From the NCBI RefSeq assembly GCF_002019765.1, contig NZ_KV917380.1, positions 3,240,576 to 3,304,575 of the forward strand: a stretch of DNA of 64,000 nucleotides, read 5' to 3'. This document shows positions 55,203-63,188 of this stretch, one piece after another. Numbering within the stretch: position 1 is the first letter of the stretch; every line of letters begins with the position of its first letter. Below the pieces are notes generated by a model. That model was not told the DNA's origin. It searched no databases and saw only the letters and a program-made list of their open reading frames with translations. Position numbers and translations under genes: made by a program. Origin of the DNA: Shouchella oshimensis (GTDB lineage Bacteria > Bacillota > Bacilli > Bacillales > Bacillaceae_D).

Positions 55203-56351
55203 ATGAAACTCGGCTTAGATTGTTTTCTTGAAAGGGATTATTCATTAGTTGAAAAAAAACGGGTTGGTCTTCTATCCAATCTAACAGGAGTGAATCAATC
55301 GCTCCAACCGTCGATCGACCTTCTTTATCAACACTCAAAAGTAAACTTGGTCTCTCTTTTCGCTCCAGAACACGGCATTCGAGGAGATGCAAAAGAAGGC
55401 GAGCACATTGAATTTAGCATTGACCCTCATACTGGTTTACCAGTCTATAGCCTCTACGGTCAAACTCGAAAACCCACCCCTGAAATGCTTGAAAACATTG
55501 ATGTTGTTCTTTTTGATTTACAAGATATTGGTTCTCGCTATTACACGTACATTTATTCAATGGCTTATATGATGGAAGCTTGTCAGGAACAGAATAAAAC
55601 CTTTATTGTACTTGATCGACCAAATCCAATTGGTGGTCTTAACGTTGAAGGCAATTTAGTTGAGGAAGGCTTTCAATCCTTTGTAGGTCTTTTGCCTATC
55701 CCTAATCGTCACGGCATGACCGTTGGTGAACTTGCCTTATTGTTTAAGCATGAGTTTGGTTACCAATGCGACCTTCATATTGTGAAAATGGAAGGTTGGT
55801 CACGAGATAGGCTTCACAACGATACAGGATACGCTTGGGTACCGCCTTCACCAAATGCACCTAGCCTTGACATGGCTCTCCTTTACCCAGGAACTTGCTT
55901 GATTGAAGGAACCAACCTATCAGAAGGCAGAGGCACAGCCAAACCTTTTGAACAATTCGGTGCGCCATTTATAAATGGATTTGAACTTGCTCAAGCTATT
56001 AATCGTCTTCATCTACCAGGAGTCATTGCCAGACAAGCCTCCTTTGTACCAACCTATCAAAAGTATAATGGTACACAATGTCATGGGGTTCAACTTCATT
56101 TAACCGATACAAGTCTCTATGAACCTTTTTCAAGCGGAATTAAAATCATCCAACTCATCGCTGAGCGTTACCCTGAGCATTTCCGCTTCAATAAGCCGAC
56201 AAGTGGTCATTATATGTTTGATCTCCTTGCTGGTACAGACAGCTTACGAAGAGCCATACGAAACGGAGATCTGACATCCTTTTTCACTACAAGTAAAAAA
56301 CAATCCGAGGCATTCTTAAAACAACGAAGTCGCTACCTCCTCTATTCCTAA
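55203..56351 (+). CDS. namZ: DUF1343 family exo-N-acetylmuramidase (NamZ, YbbC)
   Basis: 382 residues from ATG 55203 with GGAGGG upstream. Family landmarks are RVGLLSNLTGVNQSL, FAPEHGIRGDAKEGEH, DVVLFDLQDIGSRYYTYIYS, VLDRPNPIGG and TNLSEGRGTAKPFEQFG. B. subtilis NamZ releases terminal MurNAc from peptidoglycan fragments. No clear signal peptide is present (it starts KLGLDCFLERDYS), so it may act inside the cell. Followed by murR and a sugar kinase, as expected for muropeptide recycling. Confidence 0.92.
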   Translation: MKLGLDCFLERDYSLVEKKRVGLLSNLTGVNQSLQPSIDLLYQHSKVNLVSLFAPEHGIRGDAKEGEHIEFSIDPHTGLPVYSLYGQTRKPTPEMLENIDVVLFDLQDIGSRYYTYIYSMAYMMEACQEQNKTFIVLDRPNPIGGLNVEGNLVEEGFQSFVGLLPIPNRHGMTVGELALLFKHEFGYQCDLHIVKMEGWSRDRLHNDTGYAWVPPSPNAPSLDMALLYPGTCLIEGTNLSEGRGTAKPFEQFGAPFINGFELAQAINRLHLPGVIARQASFVPTYQKYNGTQCHGVQLHLTDTSLYEPFSSGIKIIQLIAERYPEHFRFNKPTSGHYMFDLLAGTDSLRRAIRNGDLTSFFTTSKKQSEAFLKQRSRYLLYS

Positions 56352-56432
56352 GTCCTCAATGGTTGTATGCTTCATTACTCAAAATTTAGTATACTAGAGG
56401 CATCAGTTTAAAAATAGAAAGAGTTGATTATA

Positions 56433-57284
56433 ATGGCCTTTATGACCGGCGGTCTAGTCATGCTTACCGAAATGCGTTCATCCCTTCCACCATCCGAGAA
56501 AAAAATTGCCAATTACATGATCCAACATCCAAAAGAAGTCATTTCACTTACAGCAAATGAAATTGGGAAACGAAGCGATACTAGTGGCGCCGCCGTCATC
56601 CGTTTATGTAAATCATTAGGGCTAAAGGGATTACCTGATTTAAAGCTTCGAATTGCCGGTGATCTTCAGAAAACAAAGGAATCTGGTTTACGTGATATTG
56701 AACCGAACGAATCGGTCATTTCCATAATTGATAAAATGACAACCAACACCATACAGACGATTCAGGAAACTGCAGAACTTCTTGACACTCATCAGCTTGA
56801 AAAGGCTGTTCAAGCATTAAGGAAAGCACGTAAGATTCATTTTTTTGGAATCGGTGCTTCGAGCATTATTGCTCAAGATGCCATGCAAAAATTGCTCCGT
56901 ATTGACAAGACCGCATACGCATTTTCTGACCTTCATATGGCGGCAACGCTTGTTTCTACAGGCGATGAGCAAGACGTCGCTGTGGGAATCTCTTTTTCAG
57001 GTCAAACAAAAGAAGTAAAACAGTTCTTGGAGATTGCTAATTCGAGAGGAATGACGACGATTAGTTTATGCAAATATGGCCAATCGATTGTTTCTGAGCA
57101 AGCAGACATTCCTTTATATACATCTGCGACAAAGGAACCGACATTTCGAAGCGGCGCTACCTCTTCAAGAATTGCGCAACTGCAAGTGATTGATATTCTC
57201 TTTATGTGTGTCGCTTCTCATCAATATGAGGAAACAGTGACTCACTTACATGAAACCCGTGCAGCGATTGAATTTTTACGTTAG
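56433..57284 (+). CDS. murR: MurR/RpiR family regulator
   Basis: 283 residues. The start GGLVMLTEMRSSLPPSEKKI and AAVIRLCKSLGLKGLPDLKL match B. subtilis MurR (YbbH) closely in layout; the C-terminal SIS domain holds KIHFFGIGASSIIAQDAMQK and SFSGQTKEVKQFLE, which binds a phosphosugar, probably MurNAc 6-phosphate. ATG 56433 or 56442 may be the true start. It lies between namZ and the kinase on the same strand. Confidence 0.88.
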   Translation: MAFMTGGLVMLTEMRSSLPPSEKKIANYMIQHPKEVISLTANEIGKRSDTSGAAVIRLCKSLGLKGLPDLKLRIAGDLQKTKESGLRDIEPNESVISIIDKMTTNTIQTIQETAELLDTHQLEKAVQALRKARKIHFFGIGASSIIAQDAMQKLLRIDKTAYAFSDLHMAATLVSTGDEQDVAVGISFSGQTKEVKQFLEIANSRGMTTISLCKYGQSIVSEQADIPLYTSATKEPTFRSGATSSRIAQLQVIDILFMCVASHQYEETVTHLHETRAAIEFLR

Positions 57285-57361
57285 GGCTTCATTCAAACAA
57301 GCGGGTTTCGTCGATTTCCCCAAAAACCTTTACACATTGAAGTAAAGAAAGGCGGAAGGCT

Positions 57362-58327
57362 ATGTATTATATCGGAATTGATGGTGGCGGAACGAAAACA
57401 GTGGCAGTTTTAGGCACTTCAAAAGGTCACATCTTAGCGTATCGACGAACCGGTGCCACTAATCCTAATCGAGCTGGGCTTGATACTTGCCTAGCCAGAC
57501 TACATGAATTGCTTACTCATTTAAAAGAACATCATCCCACTGCCTATGCCCATGTTCAATCAATCTACTGCGGAATAGCAGGCGGTAGTTCTTCTAGTTA
57601 TCAACAAGCGATTACGGCCTCAATACGCCCTATTTTACCAGAACATAGTACCATTACTGTTCATCATGATGGGATTGCTGCTCTTTATTCCGCCACACTT
57701 GGACGACCTGGAATCATTCACATTTCAGGAACAGGTTCTGTCACATACGCTTTGGATGCATTAGGGAACGAGCACCGTTTAGGTGGCTGGGGTTACTTGC
57801 TAGGTGATGAAGGTAGTGGATTTGCCATTGGTCGTTCAGCCATTCGGGCTGCTTTGACTCACAATGAAAGAAAGTCACCACTACAAAAGCTAATCCTCCA
57901 ACACTTTTCAACCGATGCCATAGAGAATGTTATTCCTGCAGTGTATCAAGAAAATGGTCGCGATGCAGTTGCAAAGCTTTGTCCTTACGTCTTTCAAGCC
58001 TATGAAGAGGGAGATGTCATGGCAAAGCAGATTCTAATGGACACTGCAAATGGGATTGCTGTACAACTTGCCTCTCTTATGAGCAAAGTTCACAACGCTG
58101 AGGATTGGACAATCGTTTTAGCAGGAGGTGTCATGAATCAGCCAGCAATCGTCTCGATGATTAAGCATACACTTTCCCAAAAAGCCTCTTCCTGGTCCAT
58201 TCTGACTCCTACCGTCCCACCGGTGATCGGTGCCCTAATTGCTGCTATCCAGCCTTATGAAAACGTTACTAAAGCAATCGTGACCAATGCGTTACACCTT
58301 CTAAATCAAGATACAGACTCTATGTAA
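57362..58327 (+). CDS. BadF/BadG-type amino sugar kinase (MurK/NagK-like)
   Basis: 321 residues. The ASKHA phosphate loops are YIGIDGGGTKTVAVLG and HISGTGSVTYALDALGNE, with the RLGGWGYLLGDEGSGFAIGR segment that marks N-acetylglucosamine/N-acetylmuramic acid kinases. It would phosphorylate free GlcNAc or MurNAc released by NamZ. No PTS permease MurP or etherase MurQ gene is in the window, so a non-PTS entry route followed by kinase is likely here. Confidence 0.88.
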   Translation: MYYIGIDGGGTKTVAVLGTSKGHILAYRRTGATNPNRAGLDTCLARLHELLTHLKEHHPTAYAHVQSIYCGIAGGSSSSYQQAITASIRPILPEHSTITVHHDGIAALYSATLGRPGIIHISGTGSVTYALDALGNEHRLGGWGYLLGDEGSGFAIGRSAIRAALTHNERKSPLQKLILQHFSTDAIENVIPAVYQENGRDAVAKLCPYVFQAYEEGDVMAKQILMDTANGIAVQLASLMSKVHNAEDWTIVLAGGVMNQPAIVSMIKHTLSQKASSWSILTPTVPPVIGALIAAIQPYENVTKAIVTNALHLLNQDTDSM

Positions 58328-58550
58328 CCACCACCCATTTCACCGAATTTTTGCTATTAACTTCCATCCTTCGGAGCAAATCAATTAAACACATTGTCGT
58401 GAACGTTCCGATCTCTAAAGCGGCGTGTAGGTTTTCTTGCGACCCATTACGGGTAAAAAGCGTCATTACCAGGCTTAAAAATTGTGTATCGTTATTTTCA
58501 CGAATTAAAAGCATTTTTTGAGCTAATTTTTCAGTATTGGGGATCTGTAC

Positions 58551-59969
58551 ATGAGTCTTGAGGTTATCGGAATGGCCATTGTCATTATCGCGATCATGCT
58601 CGTAATTGGAAAGTGGATACGCCTGAAAGTTCCTTTGTTTCAATCTTTATTTCTTCCTAGTTCGTTAATCGGAGGTTTCTTAGCCCTTCTAATAGGACCG
58701 GAAGTCATTGGGCGATTTGGAGGCGACTTTCTTAGTGACGGTGGATTATTTACTGCTTCTATTGTTGATGTTTGGGGAGAGCTTCCTGGCTTATTAATAA
58801 ATGTCGTCTTTGCCTCATTATTTATTGGCTTCGTGCTACCGAAACCAAAGGAAATTTGGCAAACCGGTGGACCTCAAATCGCACTAGGTTATACCATGTC
58901 TTGGGCACACTATGTAATTGGACTTTTACTCGCAATCACAATTCTCACGCCCCTTTTCGGACTGAATCCAGCAGCAGGGGCCCTAATCGAAATTAGTTTT
59001 GTCGGGGGGCATGGAACAGCAGCTGGCTTATCGGGAACTTTTGAAGACATCGGCTTTGAAGAAGGCTATGACCTCGCTATTGGTTTAGCTACAATTGGCA
59101 TGCTTTCAGGAGTAATCATTGGAATGGTGTTAGTGAATTGGGCGGCTCGTAGAGGAAAAACAACCACCCTCGATCATCCAAAGGATATTTCTGTTGATCA
59201 AAAAAGCGGTGTCATTGAAGAACAGAATCGAGAAGCTTCTGGTGTTCAAACAACCTCTCCTGTTTCGATTGAACCGTTAGCACTTCACGTTGGATTTATT
59301 GCTGTTGCCATCTTTATTGGCTATCTCATTCTGGAGGCATTCGTTTGGTTGGAAGAGGTTACATATGGCCAAACATTTAACGTTTACTTATTTGAGTATG
59401 TCCCTTTATTTCCTATGGCCATGATTGGTGGTATTCTATTACAAGTATTTTTAGCCAAATTTGATAAACGAAAACTAGTCGACCGTAAGACCATTTCACG
59501 CATTCAAGGGCTTGCACTCGACCTTTTAATTATAAGTGCAATTGCTTCCCTTTCTCTAACGGTCATAGGAGATCATATCGTCCCGTTTATCCTATTGGCA
59601 CTAGCTGGTATTATTAGTAATATTGTATTCTTTCTTTGGCTAGGTCCGAAAATGATCCCAACCTATTGGTTTGAACGAGGGATCGGTGACTTTGGACAAG
59701 GTATGGGTGTTGCCGCAACCGGTATTATGCTCATGCGGATTGTTGACCCTGAAAATAAGACACCTGCCCTTGATGCATTTGGCTACAAACAAATCCTATT
59801 TGAACCAATGGTCGGAGGCGGTCTCGTAACGGCAGCAGCGATTCCATTTATTATTCAGTTCGGTTCTGTTCCTGTACTTATTGCAGCTCTTATTTTGATG
59901 ATTGCTTTTTGGTGCTTAGGTGTCTTCCATACAGGCAAAATGAAGCCTTCCGATAAAAAACCTGACTAA
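58551..59969 (+). CDS. gltS: Sodium/glutamate symporter family protein (GltS, ESS family)
   Basis: 472 residues with ten or more helices arranged in two inverted halves. Each half has a re-entrant motif: EISFVGGHGTAAGLSGTFED in the first and GIGDFGQGMGVAATGIMLMR in the second, as in E. coli GltS. A charged loop of ~50 residues (about 205-255) separates the halves. Imports glutamate or a close anion with Na+. Start ATG at 58551 has GGGGAT upstream. The 223-base gap before it holds no clear promoter, only a minus-strand open frame. Confidence 0.88.
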   Translation: MSLEVIGMAIVIIAIMLVIGKWIRLKVPLFQSLFLPSSLIGGFLALLIGPEVIGRFGGDFLSDGGLFTASIVDVWGELPGLLINVVFASLFIGFVLPKPKEIWQTGGPQIALGYTMSWAHYVIGLLLAITILTPLFGLNPAAGALIEISFVGGHGTAAGLSGTFEDIGFEEGYDLAIGLATIGMLSGVIIGMVLVNWAARRGKTTTLDHPKDISVDQKSGVIEEQNREASGVQTTSPVSIEPLALHVGFIAVAIFIGYLILEAFVWLEEVTYGQTFNVYLFEYVPLFPMAMIGGILLQVFLAKFDKRKLVDRKTISRIQGLALDLLIISAIASLSLTVIGDHIVPFILLALAGIISNIVFFLWLGPKMIPTYWFERGIGDFGQGMGVAATGIMLMRIVDPENKTPALDAFGYKQILFEPMVGGGLVTAAAIPFIIQFGSVPVLIAALILMIAFWCLGVFHTGKMKPSDKKPD

Positions 59970-59986
59970 TCTTTTCAAAAATTGAT

Positions 59987-60011
59987 GTTTTTAACAATCC
60001 AAATCGGGTAA
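59987..60011 (+). promoter_or_regulatory. Candidate sigma-B type promoter of the PfpI gene
   Basis: GTTTTT (59987-59992), a 13-base spacer and GGGTAA (60006-60011) resemble GTTTAA / GGGTAT. The B. subtilis homolog yfkM (general stress protein 18) is sigma-B dependent. Confidence 0.55.
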
Positions 60012-60049
60012 ACATAAAATAGACAAGATTCATTTAGGAGTGATTGATT

Positions 60050-60562
60050 ATGGCAAAAGTAGCAGTACTTGTTACGGATATGGTAGAAGAAGTTGAATTA
60101 ACCGATCCAGTTAAAGCGTATGAAGAAGCTGGTCACTCAGTTACGTTAGTCAATTCGAATGAAGACAGCAAGATTACAGGAAAAAACGGTGAAACATTTA
60201 AAGCCGATAAAAACGTAAATGATGTAAAACCAGAAGACTTTGATGCATTACTTGTGCCAGGTGGGTTTTCTCCAGACATGCTTCGAGCAGATCCTAAGAA
60301 CGCGGAATTTGCTGCACACTTTATGAAAGAGGAAAAGCCAGTCTTTGCTATTTGTCATGGACCCCAATTTCTCGTAGACACTGATTTATTAAAAGGCCAC
60401 GAAGTGACAAGCTTTGTTTCGGTTCGAAAAGATTTAGAAAACGCTGGGGCTACTGTTGTAGATAAAGAAGTAGTTGTCTCACGTCATCTCGTCACGAGTC
60501 GAGTTCCTGATGATATCCCAGCATTTAATAAGGAATCTCTTAACTTGTTAGATCAATTATAA
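60050..60562 (+). CDS. DJ-1/PfpI family protein, YfkM-like general stress protein
   Basis: 170 residues from ATG 60050 with TTAGGAG upstream. The nucleophile elbow is PVFAICHGPQFLVD with Cys about 102, and the partner Glu lies in VEEVELTDPVKAYEEAG. ALLVPGGFSPDMLRADPKN is another PfpI landmark. Members act as proteases, deglycases or chaperones; deglycation of proteins and nucleotides is claimed for several, still debated. Single gene with stress-type promoter. Confidence 0.92.
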   Translation: MAKVAVLVTDMVEEVELTDPVKAYEEAGHSVTLVNSNEDSKITGKNGETFKADKNVNDVKPEDFDALLVPGGFSPDMLRADPKNAEFAAHFMKEEKPVFAICHGPQFLVDTDLLKGHEVTSFVSVRKDLENAGATVVDKEVVVSRHLVTSRVPDDIPAFNKESLNLLDQL

Positions 60563-60571
60563 GTGAAAGAA

Positions 60572-60611
60572 TGAGTCTCCAACGCCTATTCTGGTTTTGG
60601 AGGCTTTTTTA
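60572..60611 (+). terminator. Terminator of the PfpI gene
   Basis: CTCCAA (60577-60582) pairs with TTGGAG, followed by GCTTTTTT. Confidence 0.8.
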
Positions 60612-60679
60612 TTCATATTCTGTTCAACCACTCCGTACACTGATTGAGTGTCATAATTTTTTTTGAGAGGATGATTTGT

Positions 60680-61429
60680 ATGAAGCACTACTTCGTCAGT
60701 TTCGTTTTTATTTTTTTCTGTTTCTTTCTTCTTCCACCTGCAAATGCAACTGCTCAGCAGCAAGAGTTGTTTACTGTTTTTACTCAACATGATCAACAAC
60801 ACTGGCAAATGTCAAACGGGTGGCGCAATAATGATCCCTTTTTCGGCTGTCACTGGCGGGCCGATCGTGTTAATTTCCCTAACGGGCAGTTAGAACTCTC
60901 CATTCGAAGTAACCCTTCTTTGGCCGCCCCCTATTCTTATGAATGTGCCGAATACACCACTCACGACTTTTATGGCTATGGTTTATATGAAGTATCAATG
61001 AAGCCATCAAATGTGCCGGGTATGATTTCTTCTTTTTTCACCTATACAGGTCCATCGTATAATGGAGATCCGTGGGATGAGATTGACATTGAATTTTTAG
61101 GAAAAGATACAACAAAAGTGCAATTTAACTATTACACGAACGGAGTTGGGAACAACGAAATCTTACACGATTTAGGCTTTGATGCTTCCCAAGATTTTCA
61201 TACGTATGCATTTGATTGGCAACCGCACTCCATCACGTGGTATGTCAATGGGGTGCCAATTGCAACTCGAACGGAAAACATCCCAACAACACCAGGAAAA
61301 ATAATGATGAATTTATGGAACACATATGGAATCGACGAATGGGCAGGACGGTATACAGGTGAAGCCACCCAAGCAACCTACGAGTGGGTTCGATACACGC
61401 CAAGTACGTTTGCACGAACTGTTCACTAA
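60680..61429 (+). CDS. Secreted beta-1,3-1,4-glucanase (lichenase), GH16
   Basis: 249 residues from ATG 60680 with GAGAGG upstream. A clear Sec signal peptide (MKHYFVSFVFIFFCFFLLPP, then ANATA) is cut near residue 26. The catalytic stretch DPWDEIDIEFLGKDTTKVQF contains the two Glu and the Asp of GH16 lichenases (DEIDIEF), and NNGVGN-like YTNGVGNNEI and AFDWQPHSITWYVNG follow. It hydrolyses mixed-linkage glucans such as lichenan or cereal glucan outside the cell. Next to a sugar uptake operon on the opposite strand. Confidence 0.94.
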   Translation: MKHYFVSFVFIFFCFFLLPPANATAQQQELFTVFTQHDQQHWQMSNGWRNNDPFFGCHWRADRVNFPNGQLELSIRSNPSLAAPYSYECAEYTTHDFYGYGLYEVSMKPSNVPGMISSFFTYTGPSYNGDPWDEIDIEFLGKDTTKVQFNYYTNGVGNNEILHDLGFDASQDFHTYAFDWQPHSITWYVNGVPIATRTENIPTTPGKIMMNLWNTYGIDEWAGRYTGEATQATYEWVRYTPSTFARTVH

Positions 61430-61494
61430 CCGCTGTCATGTTGCTGAAGCACGCACATTCTTCTCATAGATGAAACTGCCAGCCAAAGAATGAA

Positions 61495-62502
61495 CTATTT
61501 GCGCTCCCTACAAGAGTTTCTCGTAACAAGGGATACAGGAATCTTGACCGACATATGCGCTTTCTTTTTATTTGCCATTTGGTCCATTATTAATGTAGCG
61601 GCTGTTTTCCCAATCAATTTCGTATCTTGCCGTATCGTTGTCAAGGGTGGATGTACGTATTCTGCGATTTGGATATCGTCGAATCCCACAATGGAGATAT
61701 CATTAGGAATGGTTAAACCTGCTTCGTATATTGCTGCCATCGCTCCAATTGCCATTAAATCACCTGCTACAAAAACGGCCGTTGGAGTGTCTTTTGCAGC
61801 TAGCAAGGTTTCCATCGCTGCTTTTCCCCCCTCGTATGTAAAATAACCGCCATCAACAATATAGTCTTTTGGAATGAGCAACTGGTGTTTTTCCATCGTT
61901 TGCTTATAGCCTTGAAGCCGTTCCTCTCCAACATAGAGCTTTTTATGTCCAGAAATATGGGCAATTTTTTTGTGCCCTAGAGTAATGAGATGATTCACAG
62001 CCAATTCAGCACCATAGAAGTTGTCGCTATAAACAACGCTGACTCCGCGTGTATCCAAGTCGATCACAACAGAGGGTATATCGGAATTGATTAATCTTTG
62101 AAGTTCTGGCGTATGACTAGAACAGACAACAACAACGCCATCAACACCACGATACATAAAGTGATCTAAATACGATCGCTTCTCTTTACCAATTTTTCTT
62201 GAAGCGAATAATAAATCATATCCTTCAATTTCAACCGTTTTCTTGAAATTTTCAATAACCGCATTAAAAAAAGGATGCTCAAGACCATTTCCAGCATCTT
62301 CGACAAACACAACCCCAATCGTCCATGATTTTTTGGTTGAAAGAGAGCGAGCATTTGAACTCGGCAAATAACCTAGTTCCGTTACAGCCTCATTAATAAT
62401 TTTTTTTGTTTTTTCGCTTACGTCATTTCGTTTATTTAACACTTTAGAAACGGTACTAATAGAAAATCCCGTTTTCTTTGCGATGTCGTATATCGTTATC
62501 AT
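61495..62502 (-). CDS. LacI-family regulator of a sugar uptake operon
   Basis: 335 residues. N-terminal TIYDIAKKTGFSISTVSKVL and the hinge VTELGYLPSSNARSLSTKKS are followed by a periplasmic-binding-like sensor domain (GVVVVCSSHTPELQ, GFDDIQIAEYVHPPLTTIRQ). It lies downstream of the yesL-like gene and the ABC permease, probably regulating them; the ligand is unknown. It converges with the lichenase gene. Confidence 0.9.
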   Translation of the reverse strand: MITIYDIAKKTGFSISTVSKVLNKRNDVSEKTKKIINEAVTELGYLPSSNARSLSTKKSWTIGVVFVEDAGNGLEHPFFNAVIENFKKTVEIEGYDLLFASRKIGKEKRSYLDHFMYRGVDGVVVVCSSHTPELQRLINSDIPSVVIDLDTRGVSVVYSDNFYGAELAVNHLITLGHKKIAHISGHKKLYVGEERLQGYKQTMEKHQLLIPKDYIVDGGYFTYEGGKAAMETLLAAKDTPTAVFVAGDLMAIGAMAAIYEAGLTIPNDISIVGFDDIQIAEYVHPPLTTIRQDTKLIGKTAATLIMDQMANKKKAHMSVKIPVSLVTRNSCRERK

Positions 62503-62523
62503 TGCTTCTCCTTCCTACCTTTT

Positions 62524-63141
62524 TTACGGGACAGGGGTATTTTTTTTGTATTGATTAAAAGTAGTAAAATTAATGCTCATGATCACATAAGCAAAGACGC
62601 TTACGCCAATAAGTAAAAATGCTTTTGGATAGAACATCGCAACTAGCGCATAAGCAATGAGCCAAAACAACTGCAAGAACGATTTAAATGGATGAGCAAA
62701 AACCATCCCAAAAGCAAGCTTCAAATAGTGAAAGAGACGATGATCAAAGTGAGCCATAACGGAAAATAAATTGACAAATGTCATGATCGCTACTGCAGTG
62801 ATACTAAAAATGACTACATATAAAAAGAAATGAATGGACGCTTCATAAAAGTATGAAACGAACTGATAGTTGACATAGATAATATAGAACACGCTGAAAA
62901 ACATAGCACCATATAGATTTGCTCGTATAAACGCTTCTTTATAAAATGTTAAAAAACTTTTCATAAGAGGCAGGTCTTTCTTCCCGCTATTCCACTCTCT
63001 CATCATTCGGAAAAGCGCAACAGTAGCCGGCATAAAACCAAAAACACCGAGTCCGAGCAAAACAAAAAAGCACCATAAAACATTTAACGCGACGAATGCA
63101 TAAATCCGTTCTGCCACTTTTATTACGATACTTGTCAACAC
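62524..63141 (-). CDS. YesL/DUF624 family membrane protein
   Basis: 205 residues, five to six helices. The start VAERIYAFVALNVLWCFFVL and FMPATVALFRMMREW are standard for DUF624. Such genes accompany oligosaccharide ABC transporters (yesL in the pectin locus of B. subtilis); the role is not known. It follows the permease gene in the same direction. Confidence 0.88.
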   Translation of the reverse strand: MLTSIVIKVAERIYAFVALNVLWCFFVLLGLGVFGFMPATVALFRMMREWNSGKKDLPLMKSFLTFYKEAFIRANLYGAMFFSVFYIIYVNYQFVSYFYEASIHFFLYVVIFSITAVAIMTFVNLFSVMAHFDHRLFHYLKLAFGMVFAHPFKSFLQLFWLIAYALVAMFYPKAFLLIGVSVFAYVIMSINFTTFNQYKKNTPVP

Positions 63142-63188
63142 TTTTCACCTCCATGATTGAGGCTGACAAATAGCCAGCCTCCTACAAC

